From Baylisascaris procyonis (lineage: Eukaryota; Nematoda; Chromadorea; Rhabditida; Ascarididae), in contig JAZARR010000232.1 of NCBI GenBank assembly GCA_037389465.1, positions 1-64,000 on the forward strand: a stretch of DNA of 64,000 bases, read 5' to 3'. Positions 12,601 through 24,701 of this stretch are shown one piece after another; position 1 is the first letter of the stretch; each line of letters begins with the position of its first letter. The notes under the pieces were generated by a model. It had not been told where the DNA came from and did no database searches. It saw only the letters and a list, made by a program, of their open reading frames with translations. The position numbers and the translations under genes are program-made.

Positions 12601-15600
12601 TAAATAAAAATAATCAAATAAATAAATATAAATATATATATTCTAGTTTCTTTGTACTTACATTTATATTCTTGACTTTTATATTCATATTCATTCTTTC
12701 AGCTTTACGATATGTTTTCAGTGATTATGTAAATTGTCAAGTGCGCTTCTGGAAGACAAAATTAATGAATCCTTTTGCAGGCAGAATTTTTAAAATGCAA
12801 ATATAGAGATTGTGAATACAGAAAATGCGAAGCTGCACTTTGCACCAACCACGAACATATCTTTCGAGAGGATTAATCGAAGCGACATCACTGTAGTCTT
12901 TGAACACCTATGACCAAATAAGCCCCACCCTACCACCAATACGGTAAATGCGAGCAGAAAATTTCATCAAAACAATAAAAAATATCACTTCATAAGAAGC
13001 AGTCTAAATCTAAAGCAATCGTTACGTTGTTATTTGTTCAACGCCATTAAAATAACTAAACAAAATTCTATTCTTAACAAAACTCTTGCTATCACCTAAA
13101 TAGATCTTATAGACGAATGCATTATTAATGCTCTTCCGCTTTATGAAAAACATTGCGCCCCAAGATACTCATATATTGATATTATAAGTTCGTTTAAAAA
13201 CTTTATAATTGTGCTGTGTTTGTTCTCTCAAATCGATAAAGATCTCCGAATAAAATAAACTGTTCTATTATCTTCCAACTCTCTTCCCTTCTATTCTATT
13301 CTGTTCTATTGTTCCTCGTCCTTTTCTATTCGAATATGCTGCAATGAGTTAGGGGTTAGAAAAAGAAAGCCGGAAGAATTTTGCATCGTGGTAAGATGCA
13401 TTCATAACATTCCGCACCATTTATGAGCTGCGGGCGCAAAATTCCATTGGAAGATTTTAATTTATAAAGGGGATTATATTTTACTCATCTTTGTAAGTGC
13501 ACTTGTATGTGTAAATTTATGCATAATAAATAAACAGTGGGCCACCTTGGGGGAGATGAAGTGAGTGAGATTCGCCGGCACAACAACGAACAGCAAACGT
13601 TTTCCATGGAATTCCTTTCCTCGTCTCCTGCTTGCTTCTATTCCCTTTCTCCGCCTTCTTTCTTCCCTCCCTACATTCCTCTCCACCTTCCCCACGCAAA
13701 AGAAATCGCAGTAATGAGGCAAAAGACGATCCAGAAATTCACGATCCAGAAATCCTCCAGAAATTCATTCGCCTAATTCATACAAATCTGAAACGTTCAT
13801 CTCCAATTAAACATTCAAACGCATCTTAAAATCTGCGGCAGACGAATTAACTAGAGGAATAGAATTCTGGAAGAATCTGATTCTGAACTCGTCGATCACT
13901 GATGTGAAGGCAATCTTTGCTCGTCTCCATTGTTATGTTGTCATAATATGTTTAGTGTTATCTGCCTCTTCGAGATGAAATTTCAAAGTTCAGAAATCAG
14001 TAAACCAACAGTACTAAAGTCGCTAAATCGAGCAAAAAATTTGCACCGAAAGCCATATTTAATGTTTTTTGAAAGGAAATACCAAACTTCATTTGAAAAA
14101 AAAGAGCAAAATTGTGCTGAAAAAAGAGAGAAATGTTCAATTGGAACTAAAGGCTAAAGAACGAAGTAGCATCATGAAGTGGCGGAAAATTTTCGAGGAG
14201 AATTGAAGGATCCTTTCGATATGTCGTCTTGCTTTTCGAGTAGATTTTCACTTTGATGTACGCAGTAATCAACAAATTTTCCAATATATTTTCTCCTAAA
14301 CCAAATGAATTTCTTTGAATTTCTGAATGTCAACAATGAAATTAAATATGAAATCAGTAAACTTTGAAATTTAACTCTGAGATGCCATTAACGAATAAAT
14401 TTTCTCGTGAAGAAAATACTCTATGGGAAACAAACGATTAAATCTAAGACAATTCCCCCATCGAAAAGTTCCCTCTTGTGGAACGAAACAGCTCTCCTTT
14501 TCCACTCACCTCTCCCGCACTGTCCCCCTCCCCACTCTTCTCTCTGCCCTCGAATTCCCATTTATACATCTAAGAGAAGCACGAAGGGAGTTGAATGAAA
14601 GAAGATGAGAGGATTGAATGAACGCATGTGAAGGCGCATCGAAAACGTTTTTTCTTTTGCTCGCAACGGGCACTATTGCGCTTTCTCGATCAGTCGCATG
14701 CGTTTTTTCAATCTTCTTCTTTGTGAAGTTGAAAGGCTTGCCGACATGAATATTCGTACATTCATCTCTAAATGTATTCCAAACAAGCAAACCATTAGGC
14801 GCACATATTTATGGCTACGTATTTTGCTTAGTGTAGAACGTTCCACTTTTTGTTTTCATCTATCAGCGCATTGATTGCTTCGGGCGAAAAAAAATAGAAA
14901 ATTTTATTCGAAAGAAATGAGTGAAAAGTGTATTTTCTTTTAAAAATATTTTATAATAACTCATAAATCTTTTATTTTCTACAATATTTTCTAAGAGTCT
15001 TTGAATTTTTTGGAGTTTTTTATTGCTTGACAATCATAAGATACTCATAAATGAAGGAAAACGCTTTCATATAAATACGACGTTAAATTAAACGACAATA
15101 GATCTAATGCAGTAGAAATTATTGTTAATGCCCTATATGAGTCGATCCCATATCATTATATTTACAATTCATACCGATGCGATGAGAAATTTTTGTAATT
15201 TCCCAAATGCGTTCCTGTTTGTGAAGACGTACTGTAAATAAACGAAGCGTTGCGCTGCAAAGGTTTTATACAATGTAAGTGACATGTGAAATGCATCATA
15301 TGATCGAGCTTGCACCATCGCCCACTTCAATGATCACTGTGAAGCCAGCAACAGCACGATGATTGCTTCGACTGATGCGGACGGCCTGTCTCATATACAG
15401 AATTTAAAAATGGGGGCAGGGAGGAAGGAGGAGGGGAAGGGAAGTGATAAGATTTTAAAAGTGATGTCCTGAGAAGGAGATCTCACAAGAAGAAAAAAAC
15501 AAGCAGATTGAACCATTCAATATATCGTTTTTAGTGTAAATTCCATCGAATGATGTCTGAAAATTCGGCGGAAAAAATTGCAATCAGCGAGTGGTGTAGA

Positions 15601-15697
15601 TGGGACATGTGAAATACCCGTGTAATTAGAAAAATGCTACTCATTTCTTTACATCATGTTGCTGGAAAAAATCACCCTTATCCTTTATGTCCCTCGT

Positions 15698-15758
15698 AAG
15701 AGGGAAAAGGAGGCGAGGGGAGGAGGCGCAAGAGAGTAGAGGGAAGAAGGGGAAGAAA
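15698..15758. repeat. Homopurine tract
   Basis: About 60 bases almost purely G/A on the plus strand, with several GGGG or GGAGG runs. It is the clearest of roughly fifteen such tracts spread across the window. Confidence 0.8.
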
Positions 15759-16169
15759 TTTCACTTCGCCTCTCATCACTGGATACTAACTAGTATGGTA
15801 ACTGTGTGTTTGTAAGCTGAAATCCTTAGATAACCATCAGAGAAGTTAGACAGTTCTCACCAGATATCTACATAGACACGTTGACAGACATATTATTTAC
15901 ATGTCCTCTCCCCTTCTGAAATAGACATAAATTGAAAAAAAATTCAAACGACGATCCCTCAGTTCTAATATAATGTTCGGCAGCATGCCCTGCATTAAGA
16001 AATAAAGACAGTATTCTTTGCTATCTCCGATTTGCGCTATTGGTTCATCATATGCAATCAGCACTCTTTTAAACGTCTACCATTTATTTTTTATTATGCG
16101 CCTTTTTGTAGAGCTCAACTGAAATATGGTCTCAATTCAGATATTATATCATCCTGTTTTGTTTTATAT

Positions 16170-16235
16170 TCCTCCACTCTTCCCCCTCCCCTTCGCCCTC
16201 CCACTTCTCCCACTTTCCCATCCCTCATCCCTGGC
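16170..16235. repeat. Homopyrimidine tract
   Basis: About 65 bases almost purely C/T on the plus strand with runs of four or five C. It is equivalent to the G/A tracts in opposite orientation. Confidence 0.8.
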
Positions 16236-19200
16236 TGAAGTGTATACCTACTTCAAATACATATTTGATACTCTGTTTATATCTATTATAATATATGCAA
16301 ATAAATAAATATTCAATTCAATTCAAAAATAGTCGATAGGTTGTTGGAGTTTCTTCATTCGTTTGTACGTTAGGAGATAAGATTTTTGATTTTTGATCGT
16401 GTTGTTTACTTCTCATCGCTTAAAGACAACTCAACTCATAGTGGCGTTTAAGATAAAACGAAAGATGACGGGAAACAAGCCCCTTATCAGTGTCATATTG
16501 CCGAATATTTCAAGCATTTCCCCTCAAGAAAAAAAAAAGCAAAAAAAAGGAGAAAAAGTAATTGAAGATCATTACAAATTATCTTAAAGAAAACAATTAT
16601 GAAAATAAAATGATCGATTGTGCAGAGAACTTTCTAAACTCGTTCCATAAATTTTTGGAAAATTGTAAATATTTTAAGAGTATCGATTTACTTTTATTGA
16701 TTGATTGAAAATTGAAAAAAAAGTCTACCGAATTTCATCCGAAATCTTTAGTTAATGTTGCATTCATAGAAAAATAATTTAAATATATATTTGTTCTAAA
16801 TTTTTTAACTGGAAAAATTCTTAATGCAAATTTAGAGCTGTAAACGGTTAAATTCGATAAAGAAACGATATTAGAAACTAGCGGAATAGAAATTTTACGC
16901 TTTCTGCAAATTTTTTTTAGATATTCAGAAGTGAATAAAATTGGCCGAAGATGAGTGGAACAGTAGATGCGAGTCAGGACGACCTGATGTGAATCTAAAT
17001 TTGCACCAAAAAAAGAAAACAATTTGGTGTACATTTCAATTTCTTATGGAGTTTCGATTACGTCACAAAGAATTTTTGAGACATTGTGCGCAATATCGTC
17101 AATAAACTATAATGATAAAAAATTTTATGTCCCGTGAAGTATCTAATGAACAAAATTATTCGTAGATATGCGCAAATGAAGAATCTACCTTACACTGATT
17201 GAAATCCCTCAAAATCTCTCCCCTCCACATTTCATATCCAAGTGAAATTTCCTTCATCATCTCAATCATCTTGAACATATTTAATTCGAAATATTTTTAT
17301 GAATATTATAAACGTCTTAAAATTTGCATATTGCCTAAAGAATTTGTAAATGATTGCCGTAAATACACTTAGATTATGGCATTCAATCAGCCTCCCTTTT
17401 CCCTCTTCCTTTCCCAGCAATATGGAATGTACATGAACTAGAGGGAAACAAGTTTATTAATTAATTTATTTACACAATAGATCTTTAATTCGGAAAGCAG
17501 TGATTACAACAAATTCGAATAATTTCTTTTTGCACTGAAGAATGTTCGAGAGATGAAATAAGTGAGTTAATACGATTAGCGATAAGGGATGAACTTCAAT
17601 GCGAATCGCTTATCGTTCGTTTGAGACATTTCGTTTAGCCACCGAAATGGGCGATTCTTAAATACATGGCACATCATTGTTAACACTTCTCAATGAGGAT
17701 CGCTGGAAACGATTATGTTGACCAGCAATTGTCAAGCACCGAAAGTGAACTGTTAGCACAAGTAATGCTGACGAAGGGGAACGAGAAGGGGAAATGGGCG
17801 GGGTTGGTGAGGGGAAGGGGTGATGGCTTCTATTCTTGGCTCGAAAGAGAATGCACCATGCCTTTCATAAGATCTGCAGGTACCAGTAAAATAAATCTTT
17901 GGTATGGTGCTCTCTAGCATTTGCTCTTTTTTCCATATTACGTCAGCACCAAATTGAACTGTCAATCATATACTCATATGCTGCTATATCTTTTAAATCG
18001 CGCCCATTCTTCTAGAACGTTCGCTGTATGAGCTATCGCAAAAAGCCGAATAACGCGTTTACAGAAGTGGTTAATTCATCTGAGACGAAGCTAAAACTTC
18101 CTGCTTTAAAATTTACTGAAGCGGTTTGAAAACCTATTAAAATATTTGCCGAAGCGAATAAAAATCCAATCATTAATTTTCCACTATTCCCCTCCTTCCT
18201 TCCCCCTCCATCCAAAAATTAACCATAAACAACAAGTTAAAAAATTGCACTAGTTCAATATTGTGCCCAGAATATATCCCTCTAAAGTTTTATGAAATTG
18301 TGTATGTAGATAATAGTGAATAGCTAAAGAAACAAAAAACTAGCGAAATAAAAGAGTTTCACTTAATCAGTAAAATTTCTTCATTGTCTATCAACCTCAT
18401 TGACACAAACGTTAATTTCGAATTGATTTCCCCCCCACTTCGATCATATAAACTTTCATTTAGACATATATTGTTTGCTTTTTGCACTTGATTAATGGGT
18501 ATACTTTTAAGGCAACAAAATGGAGCTTAACGATCAACAGCACCCTGGCACCAATCGTCTTCTCTTCTACTTGGCGAAAAAAAAAAAACTCGAAAAGTAA
18601 TTATTTCTCTCGTGCGGTATTGAAGAGCGCTAGAAAATAACTAGCAGTGATATCTCTAAATTTCCGTCAGTAAGTATATATCAATTCCGGACAGTTAGAA
18701 AATTCCGGATCAGCAAATTAGAAAGGAGTGGAAGTCAATCGATTAGCGATTAGTTCGATACAAAAGCATTACACAACAGGGGCACAGACTTCAATTGTTT
18801 TGATCAATCAGTTGAATGGCAGCAGTACATCAACACCAATCGATTATCGATCGATTTATCGGGCTCATTTTATAAGTACTAATTTGCTATGAATAGCCAG
18901 AGAATCAATAGTTGGCCAATTGGCAGATCAGAGAATATAGAAAATCGTTTAAAAAATAATCTAAAAATACAAAGAAAACTCAAAACAATCATAAATTCCT
19001 TTCTTTGAGAAAAAAAAAAATTCTGAACTATTTTCGGAAAAAATTTCTCAGCGATAAATGATTTTAAAAAAAACTGTTTGAAACTTTTGAAAAATTAATA
19101 ATTGAATATTTCATTTGCAAATCTTGCAATCATAAAACTAATTTAAAAAATTTGATAAAATTTTGTAATTTAGAATCAATCGATAATCGATAAGTTTCAC

Positions 19201-19488
19201 CATACAATAACAAAAGAGCATAAAATAAACACATAACTGAACACATATAAATCATATAAATAGCCAATTAAAAAAAAAATTAACATCAAATAAAAGATTG
19301 AGCAAAAAAAAAAAATGTATAGCGTCGAACAATTGTGGCGAATACACAAATGTAGCGCATTAAAAAAACATTTCAACCAACGAACTAATACAATGAACAC
19401 ACACAACGAGTAAGAATCACCCGAACTGCTTTGCCGTTTAGACCACAAGAAATATCTAATAAGTGGGAGGAGGAGATTTATCATTCTA

Positions 19489-19494
19489 TTTATT
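19489..19494 (-). terminator. Candidate polyadenylation signal AATAAA
   Basis: The first AATAAA on the minus strand downstream of the stop codon at 19835-19837, giving a 3' UTR of about 350 bases. The intervening DNA is GC-richer than the surroundings, as expected for an exon. The hexamer is common in AT-rich DNA, so the assignment is tentative. Confidence 0.45.
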
Positions 19495-19834
19495 CAATAA
19501 TCTAAAAAACGCATTATGTGTATCGCTAATTGGCGCAAAATTCAGCTTTTTAGTACAACGATCTGGCACTAGATGCAAAACTTTAACTACAGAGCGACAT
19601 TTAATTGTTGTTGGGGCTTCGCACAGTAGAGATCGATTTTTCATGAATGCATAACTCGTCAACAGCTTTCGGGATTGCCCAGTTATTCAATTATCTTTAA
19701 AAAAAAACGAACAATAAATGCATAGCTGATATCGATGCTTTCTCCAAAGCGAGCAAGACAGATTTGATGGATTGTAAAGGTGTTGCTGGCCACGTTTTAG
19801 AGTGGATAGTCGACCCTCCGATGAGAGGAAGTTA

Positions 19835-19980
19835 TCAGCGCGAAATATGAACGAAAAGTATGACTAAGAAAAGCATTATCAATGAGACTGGTGAATGGCG
19901 ATGTGCAGACTTCGATATGGGTGGTGGCGATATAGCAGTCGGCGGTTTCGTTGGACGTTGCATCTGAATCGCGGGCCTTT
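19835..19980 (-). CDS. Terminal exon: Pro-rich linker and GPI-anchor-like tail of a proteoglycan
   Basis: After a TTTCAG acceptor the exon opens with two bases that complete the codon left by the donor at 23462. It then reads 47 residues to a TGA. The first part is Pro/Thr/Ser rich (RPTKPPTAISPPP); the end is KSAHRHSPVS followed by LIMLFLVILFVHI and a short SR. A hydrophobic stretch that ends the protein, behind a small polar linker, is the usual form of a GPI-attachment signal. A single membrane helix with almost no cytoplasmic tail is the alternative. Phase agrees with the Ser-Gly exon upstream. The acceptor has a weak pyrimidine tract; a stronger-looking acceptor about 80 bases upstream gives an immediate stop in this phase. 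Glypicans end in a Ser-Gly region, a linker and a GPI signal, so this exon could serve the glypican gene as well. Confidence 0.6.
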
Positions 19981-22900
19981 CTGAAACTGGATTCCTTTAA
20001 AGCATATGTCGGGAGATAATTGGAAAATACAATGTGAAGTATTAGGACATGCTAGGCATCTGCAGAAATAAATAGGAAAACACATCCGAAGAATTAGCAC
20101 AATATGCGTTTTTACAATCTTACTTACCACACTAATAGGTTGGATAAAAGTAGGCCTAAAAATGGCTAAGCAATTACTCCACAGGAAGGCAATTCATGAG
20201 TGACAGCTTCAGCGTTGCAATTCAGCTTTACCAAATGCAAATGTAGCATGAATCATGAAACGAAACACCAATCGATATCAAATGAAAGTTTTGCGGCCAA
20301 ATATGAAAATTAATTCTTCATATGCAAATCTGTGGATTTCCGTGCGCCCCTTGAAATAAATAAAAAACTCTGTTGAACTTTAACAAGACAAGCTTACAGC
20401 TACAAAGTATCATTTTAGATGCAAGTTTATACAACGATACATAAATGAGGCATAGTTATTTCTGTAACGACATAACAACGTAACGATATCTTTAGATGAC
20501 GTGTCATTTAATGAGTTGTTTAAATAACTATTTTAAAATGTTTGCAACTTTTTAAAAAAAAAGGAACTTCGTTTGATATCTTGATTCGATTCGCTTTTCT
20601 ATCGTAAGAAAATTTATAAAATTCCACAAAGCCCTTACATATTTCTAAAAAATCACCTCTTTCGAAAAAGTGACCGAGAATGCCGAAGGAAATGGTCTGA
20701 TGTGTATTCCGGAAAGAGGAGGTGGCGAATCAAGCGCAGCAATTTCAATGAATTAGTAACGGATAATAAAACGTGCTTGGTAATGCATTCATATTTTAAT
20801 TGATCACAATGCTTTTTTAGCTTCCCTAAATACTAATATTTTCTTGCAACTTAGTTGGTTGGTGCAAGGGGGTAATCCGGTATGCTGCAAAGGGGTGGAA
20901 ATTTCACATATACCGTATTGTCATAATGTGTTTTGCCCATGTAAATTTGGAGAAACGCAGAAAAACGATTGTTGAAAGTTACTACAAAAAAAAACTGGCT
21001 ATCTCTCAACGTCGCCATTAATATTTGTCAGGTGATTTTTTGCATGTGCTAACACCCGCACCCACATCGAACTTATATTCCATACCGGAACTTGAAGACA
21101 TCGCGTTTCAAATATCGATTCTTTAAGACCGATAGCGATGAATTTGTCAATTTACTTCGCTCTTTTTTTCAACCTCTTTTTTTCTGATATCAAATTTTAT
21201 TGGTTTCGACGAATATTTTTAGTGACTGAACAGACGACCGGCATTCCTAATTTTTTTCAGAGATTTTTACGCAAATTTTCAAGGTTTACAAAAAAAAAAC
21301 AACTGTGTTCTTGAACATATTAAAAAAAATTTCTCGGCAATTTTAGTCATTCATGAATAAAGCAAATTTCGTTTTCAAATAAAATGAAGAATCAAAATTT
21401 AATTATTTCAAAAATTCAAATTATATAACAAATTATAAATTTCCAGTTGATTGAATGAATATCGAAACAAGTTGAAATTCCTACAGCTGAACCCATTATA
21501 TGTTCCACCATGATTGTGTGCTAATCATGATCACCCAAACAAAGCACAGCAACACGCACCGACAAATTGATCAAGAAATTCCTCGTCGACGATGGTCACA
21601 TCATATATAACATATCACTTCTCTTGACGGTATTCCTTTTGGATATACCGTACAGCCTACGAACGTACCGTAGTTAAACACGACGAACCCTCTCCCTCCA
21701 ACCACGAGCCAATTTTTGCCTTGTTATCGAAAGTTCAATTGAGAAACGCCGGATGGATGGAGCTTTGCGTTGGCGAAAAATAACGTCGCTTATTGCTAAT
21801 AAATCATTTCTATGACGAAAAATAGACCTTGTTCATATCCGCTAACACTCATTTTTGACGTTGTGAAGAATTTCGCAAGCGCTTATCTACTCTCAAATCG
21901 CTAGCGCTTTTCCTCCTACGCAAATAGAGAAAACAATGGGAAAACGCATCAGGATCACTGAAGCGATATTTGGTTTTGCAGTCACGAATATTGCAAGACT
22001 TTGAAATGAACAGCAATCTACAATGTTGTAATTAAGGCAACGTTAGTCGATTGCAAACCCAATTTTGAAATCAACTAATTCCAAATATTTTACACGTAAA
22101 ATAAAGTGCAACATGTGAATTATTTTCTTTTCCATCACTAGTGAATGCGTATATGAATATTGCGGAATCACATCTAATCCTAACCTATTGCAATTCTTAT
22201 CAGCTAAAACCTATCTAATATTTCAGGAGTGATTTTAGAAACGAACCCCATTAATTTTCGAGCAGTGATTCCAATTAACTTTGCAATTAGCTTTGCAATT
22301 TAAAGCTCAGAGAATCTCTCAAATGATTAGCTGATAACACCCGATTTTGAGATAGTAAAGTATATTTACATCAAATAACATTGGATATCTGCAATGAATA
22401 TCACCTCTTTAATTATCTTACAAACTAAGCAAAACGTCATTTGTTGTTGCAATAATTGGACTATCAATGAAGACGGCGATCACTTCCTATTTACGCGATG
22501 CATTAAATCTACATGAGAATATAGTTAAGCATTTTCTCACATAGTACGCAATGAGTAAAATTGTTAATTTTTGAGATGCAAAAGTTTTCTGCAAAAGCGT
22601 ATTTGCAAAAATGTTGTAAAAAAGACGATGCGACACATTAACATTGATATTCATACAACGACATAGCTCAGATATGATCAAATTAACACTGCAATAAATT
22701 TTACATTGAATTGTATGATCGTCAAGTCATCTTCAATGACATTTGAGACTTGCAATTCGCCAATAAATTTGTTGCAACAATTTTAATAATTATTTTTTCT
22801 CGAGTTATGAAGGATGATCTAGCTTATTTATGGTCTACTTTCAAGAACCATATGATAATTTATTGACGTGTTAGGCGCATTTATGGATGAAGAACCGCTA

Positions 22901-23461
22901 TGGAGCTCTGTCGTTAATGGCGGTCTGTTATTTCGCTGTGATAATCTAGCACCGCACATTACTAATCCCTTCTTTTCTTGATGAATAGCCATTATAAAGC
23001 TCTCTTCGATCTCCTTCGCGACTGGTGAATACAAGACAATGAACAGTTTGTTGAATTCACCACCAGCTTGAGTATACAACATACTGCTCTATTCCTATTG
23101 AACAACTTCAGCCGAATTTAATGACAGATGGGTGTCATATCGATGTTAAATAGTACGACAGATCGAGGTAAAGATTTTGGTGCATGAAGGGATGAAAGTC
23201 TTAAAACATGGCATAGGTAAACATAAGCTATTGTACCACCCGACTGGTTCAAGCACTCGTAATAGACAAAAAGACGATAATTAGAACCACTGTAAAATCC
23301 TATTTATCCCACTCTTTCTTTTGTCCTTAATCATTAGTCTTAACAACTCTGTCAATGAAACATGCAGCTATCGGAGCCGTAATGAATAGACTGAACACGT
23401 ACATGAAATTACACCAATTATTATGATCACTAGAAAAGAAAACAAATTTATAAAGTCTCAC
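19981..23461 (-). other. Intron between Ser-Gly exon and terminal exon
   Basis: Bounded by a CAG|GTGAGA donor and a TTTCAG acceptor on the minus strand, with phase 1 on both sides. Apart from short open frames (for example 22828-23082) I see no further exon and no recognisable repeat. Confidence 0.55.
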
Positions 23462-23651
23462 CTGTAATTGGTGGTTTTGGTGGTGTGGATGCTGGCATTG
23501 GTGGCTGTGTTATTAACTCACGTTGTGCTATCGCAGGCATTGGCTGTACCGGTGGTTCGCTATCACCGGATCCAGATCCTTCACTATTTATATCCTCATC
23601 GTCTGACCAATCGACCGGACTGCCTGAACCTTCGCTATGATCGGTTGTTAC
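23462..23651 (-). CDS. Glycosaminoglycan-attachment (Ser-Gly) exon of a proteoglycan
   Basis: This 190-base exon lies between a TTTACAG acceptor and a CAG|GTGAGA donor. It starts in phase 0 and ends in phase 1. It encodes VTTDHSEGSGSPVDWSDDED, then INSEGSGSGDSEPP, then a Pro-rich stretch ending PPKPPIT. Clustered Ser-Gly pairs flanked by acidic residues are the known signal for xylosylation and heparan or chondroitin sulfate attachment, so the product is very probably a proteoglycan. Such a block sits near the N-terminus in syndecans and near the C-terminus in glypicans. The GPI-like exon downstream and the absence of a syndecan cytoplasmic tail favour a glypican-type end. The opposite strand is open for 142 codons but only as a shadow of this exon. 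Confidence 0.75.
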
Positions 23652-24486
23652 CTGTAAACCAATCAATACTTCGGTTTATAACCCTTAAACCAATACCTGA
23701 TTTATTAGCTGACTTATTTTCGCACCTTCTAAATCATATAAACTGCAAAATATTTTTTCTTACATACATACATATGTTCATACAAATCAACAAATTCATA
23801 AAAGTCAATATTTTCGTACATCATACATTCATATATACAAATCAACAAATCAAAATATTCATACAACATGACCCGATTCACGTACGTATATTGTAGTTTA
23901 TTCTTGCAATATATATTTTGTTGTGGGCGAAGATTTTTTGTGAAGATCACATATTGCGCCAGGTCCTTGATGTGCTTTATATTTTTCATTTATCATTAGG
24001 CTTTTCTTTGAAACTAAACGAGTTTCATCATTTGTTAACACATTCAATAAAACCTCCCTTTGGTTGCTAATACAATCGCTTCTTCTTTTCGAATTTTTAA
24101 ACGGAAGTGATCAATTTCCAATTTTTCGCTGGGGAAAGCAACCACAAACGACTAATGAATATTTTATAAAGCCGTTATATTATTTTGATTTCAATTTTTT
24201 AATAATTCTTTTCCAAAAAAAAAGCTCAACATGTTCGTAAGTTTCACATTAAATTAGCAACAAGTTTTCCACATTTGCGCATGTCGCTTTTTTTTTCAAT
24301 TCTTGAGTGCAAATTTGTTAAAAACGTTATTAATGGAAACGAAACGATCTTTATGATTGAAGAAGCTTGTCATGCGCGAAAATCTCTCATCAATAGAATG
24401 CGCAAGTGTTGTGCTATTCAAACTTTTCTTGTTCTGCTGCATTTCCATTTTTTAGCACTTTGAATTCATTACTGAATTTATAATTA

Positions 24487-24489
<3 letters not shown>

Positions 24490-24541
<52 letters not shown>

Positions 24542-24622
24542 TTATCAGGTATTGTGTTGTCACAGAAGTTCGTGATGGCTTGTATATTTCTTTTATCAGG
24601 TGTTATCATTATGGCTTGTAAT

Positions 24623-24700
<78 letters not shown>

Positions 24701-24701
24701 T
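24490..24701. repeat. Compound (TA)n - spacer - (TA)n(GA)n microsatellite
   Basis: Two pure TA arrays of about 50 bp each (24490-24539 and about 24626-24676), the second followed by about 25 bp of GA. The spacer and right flank repeat short words (TTATCAGGT, GGCTTGTA, TTCGTGATG, GTGTTGTC), so the region looks like a diverged duplication carrying the TA tract with it. Confidence 0.85.

Larger units (their letters stand above)
10061..19460. other. Gene-free AT-rich region
   Basis: No exon could be supported on either strand. The longest open frame (160 codons, plus strand, 10870-11352) is hydrophobic and low in information and lacks recognisable motifs. The stretch holds several pyrimidine or purine tracts: 11729-11775, 13616-13690, 14500-14545, 15412-15448, 15698-15758 and 16170-16235. 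Confidence 0.55.

Noticed and set aside
22828..23082. 84-codon minus-strand open frame just below the Ser-Gly exon
   Set aside because: No hydrophobic tail, no good acceptor in the needed phase and no recognisable motif; the exon at 19980 explains the 3' end better.
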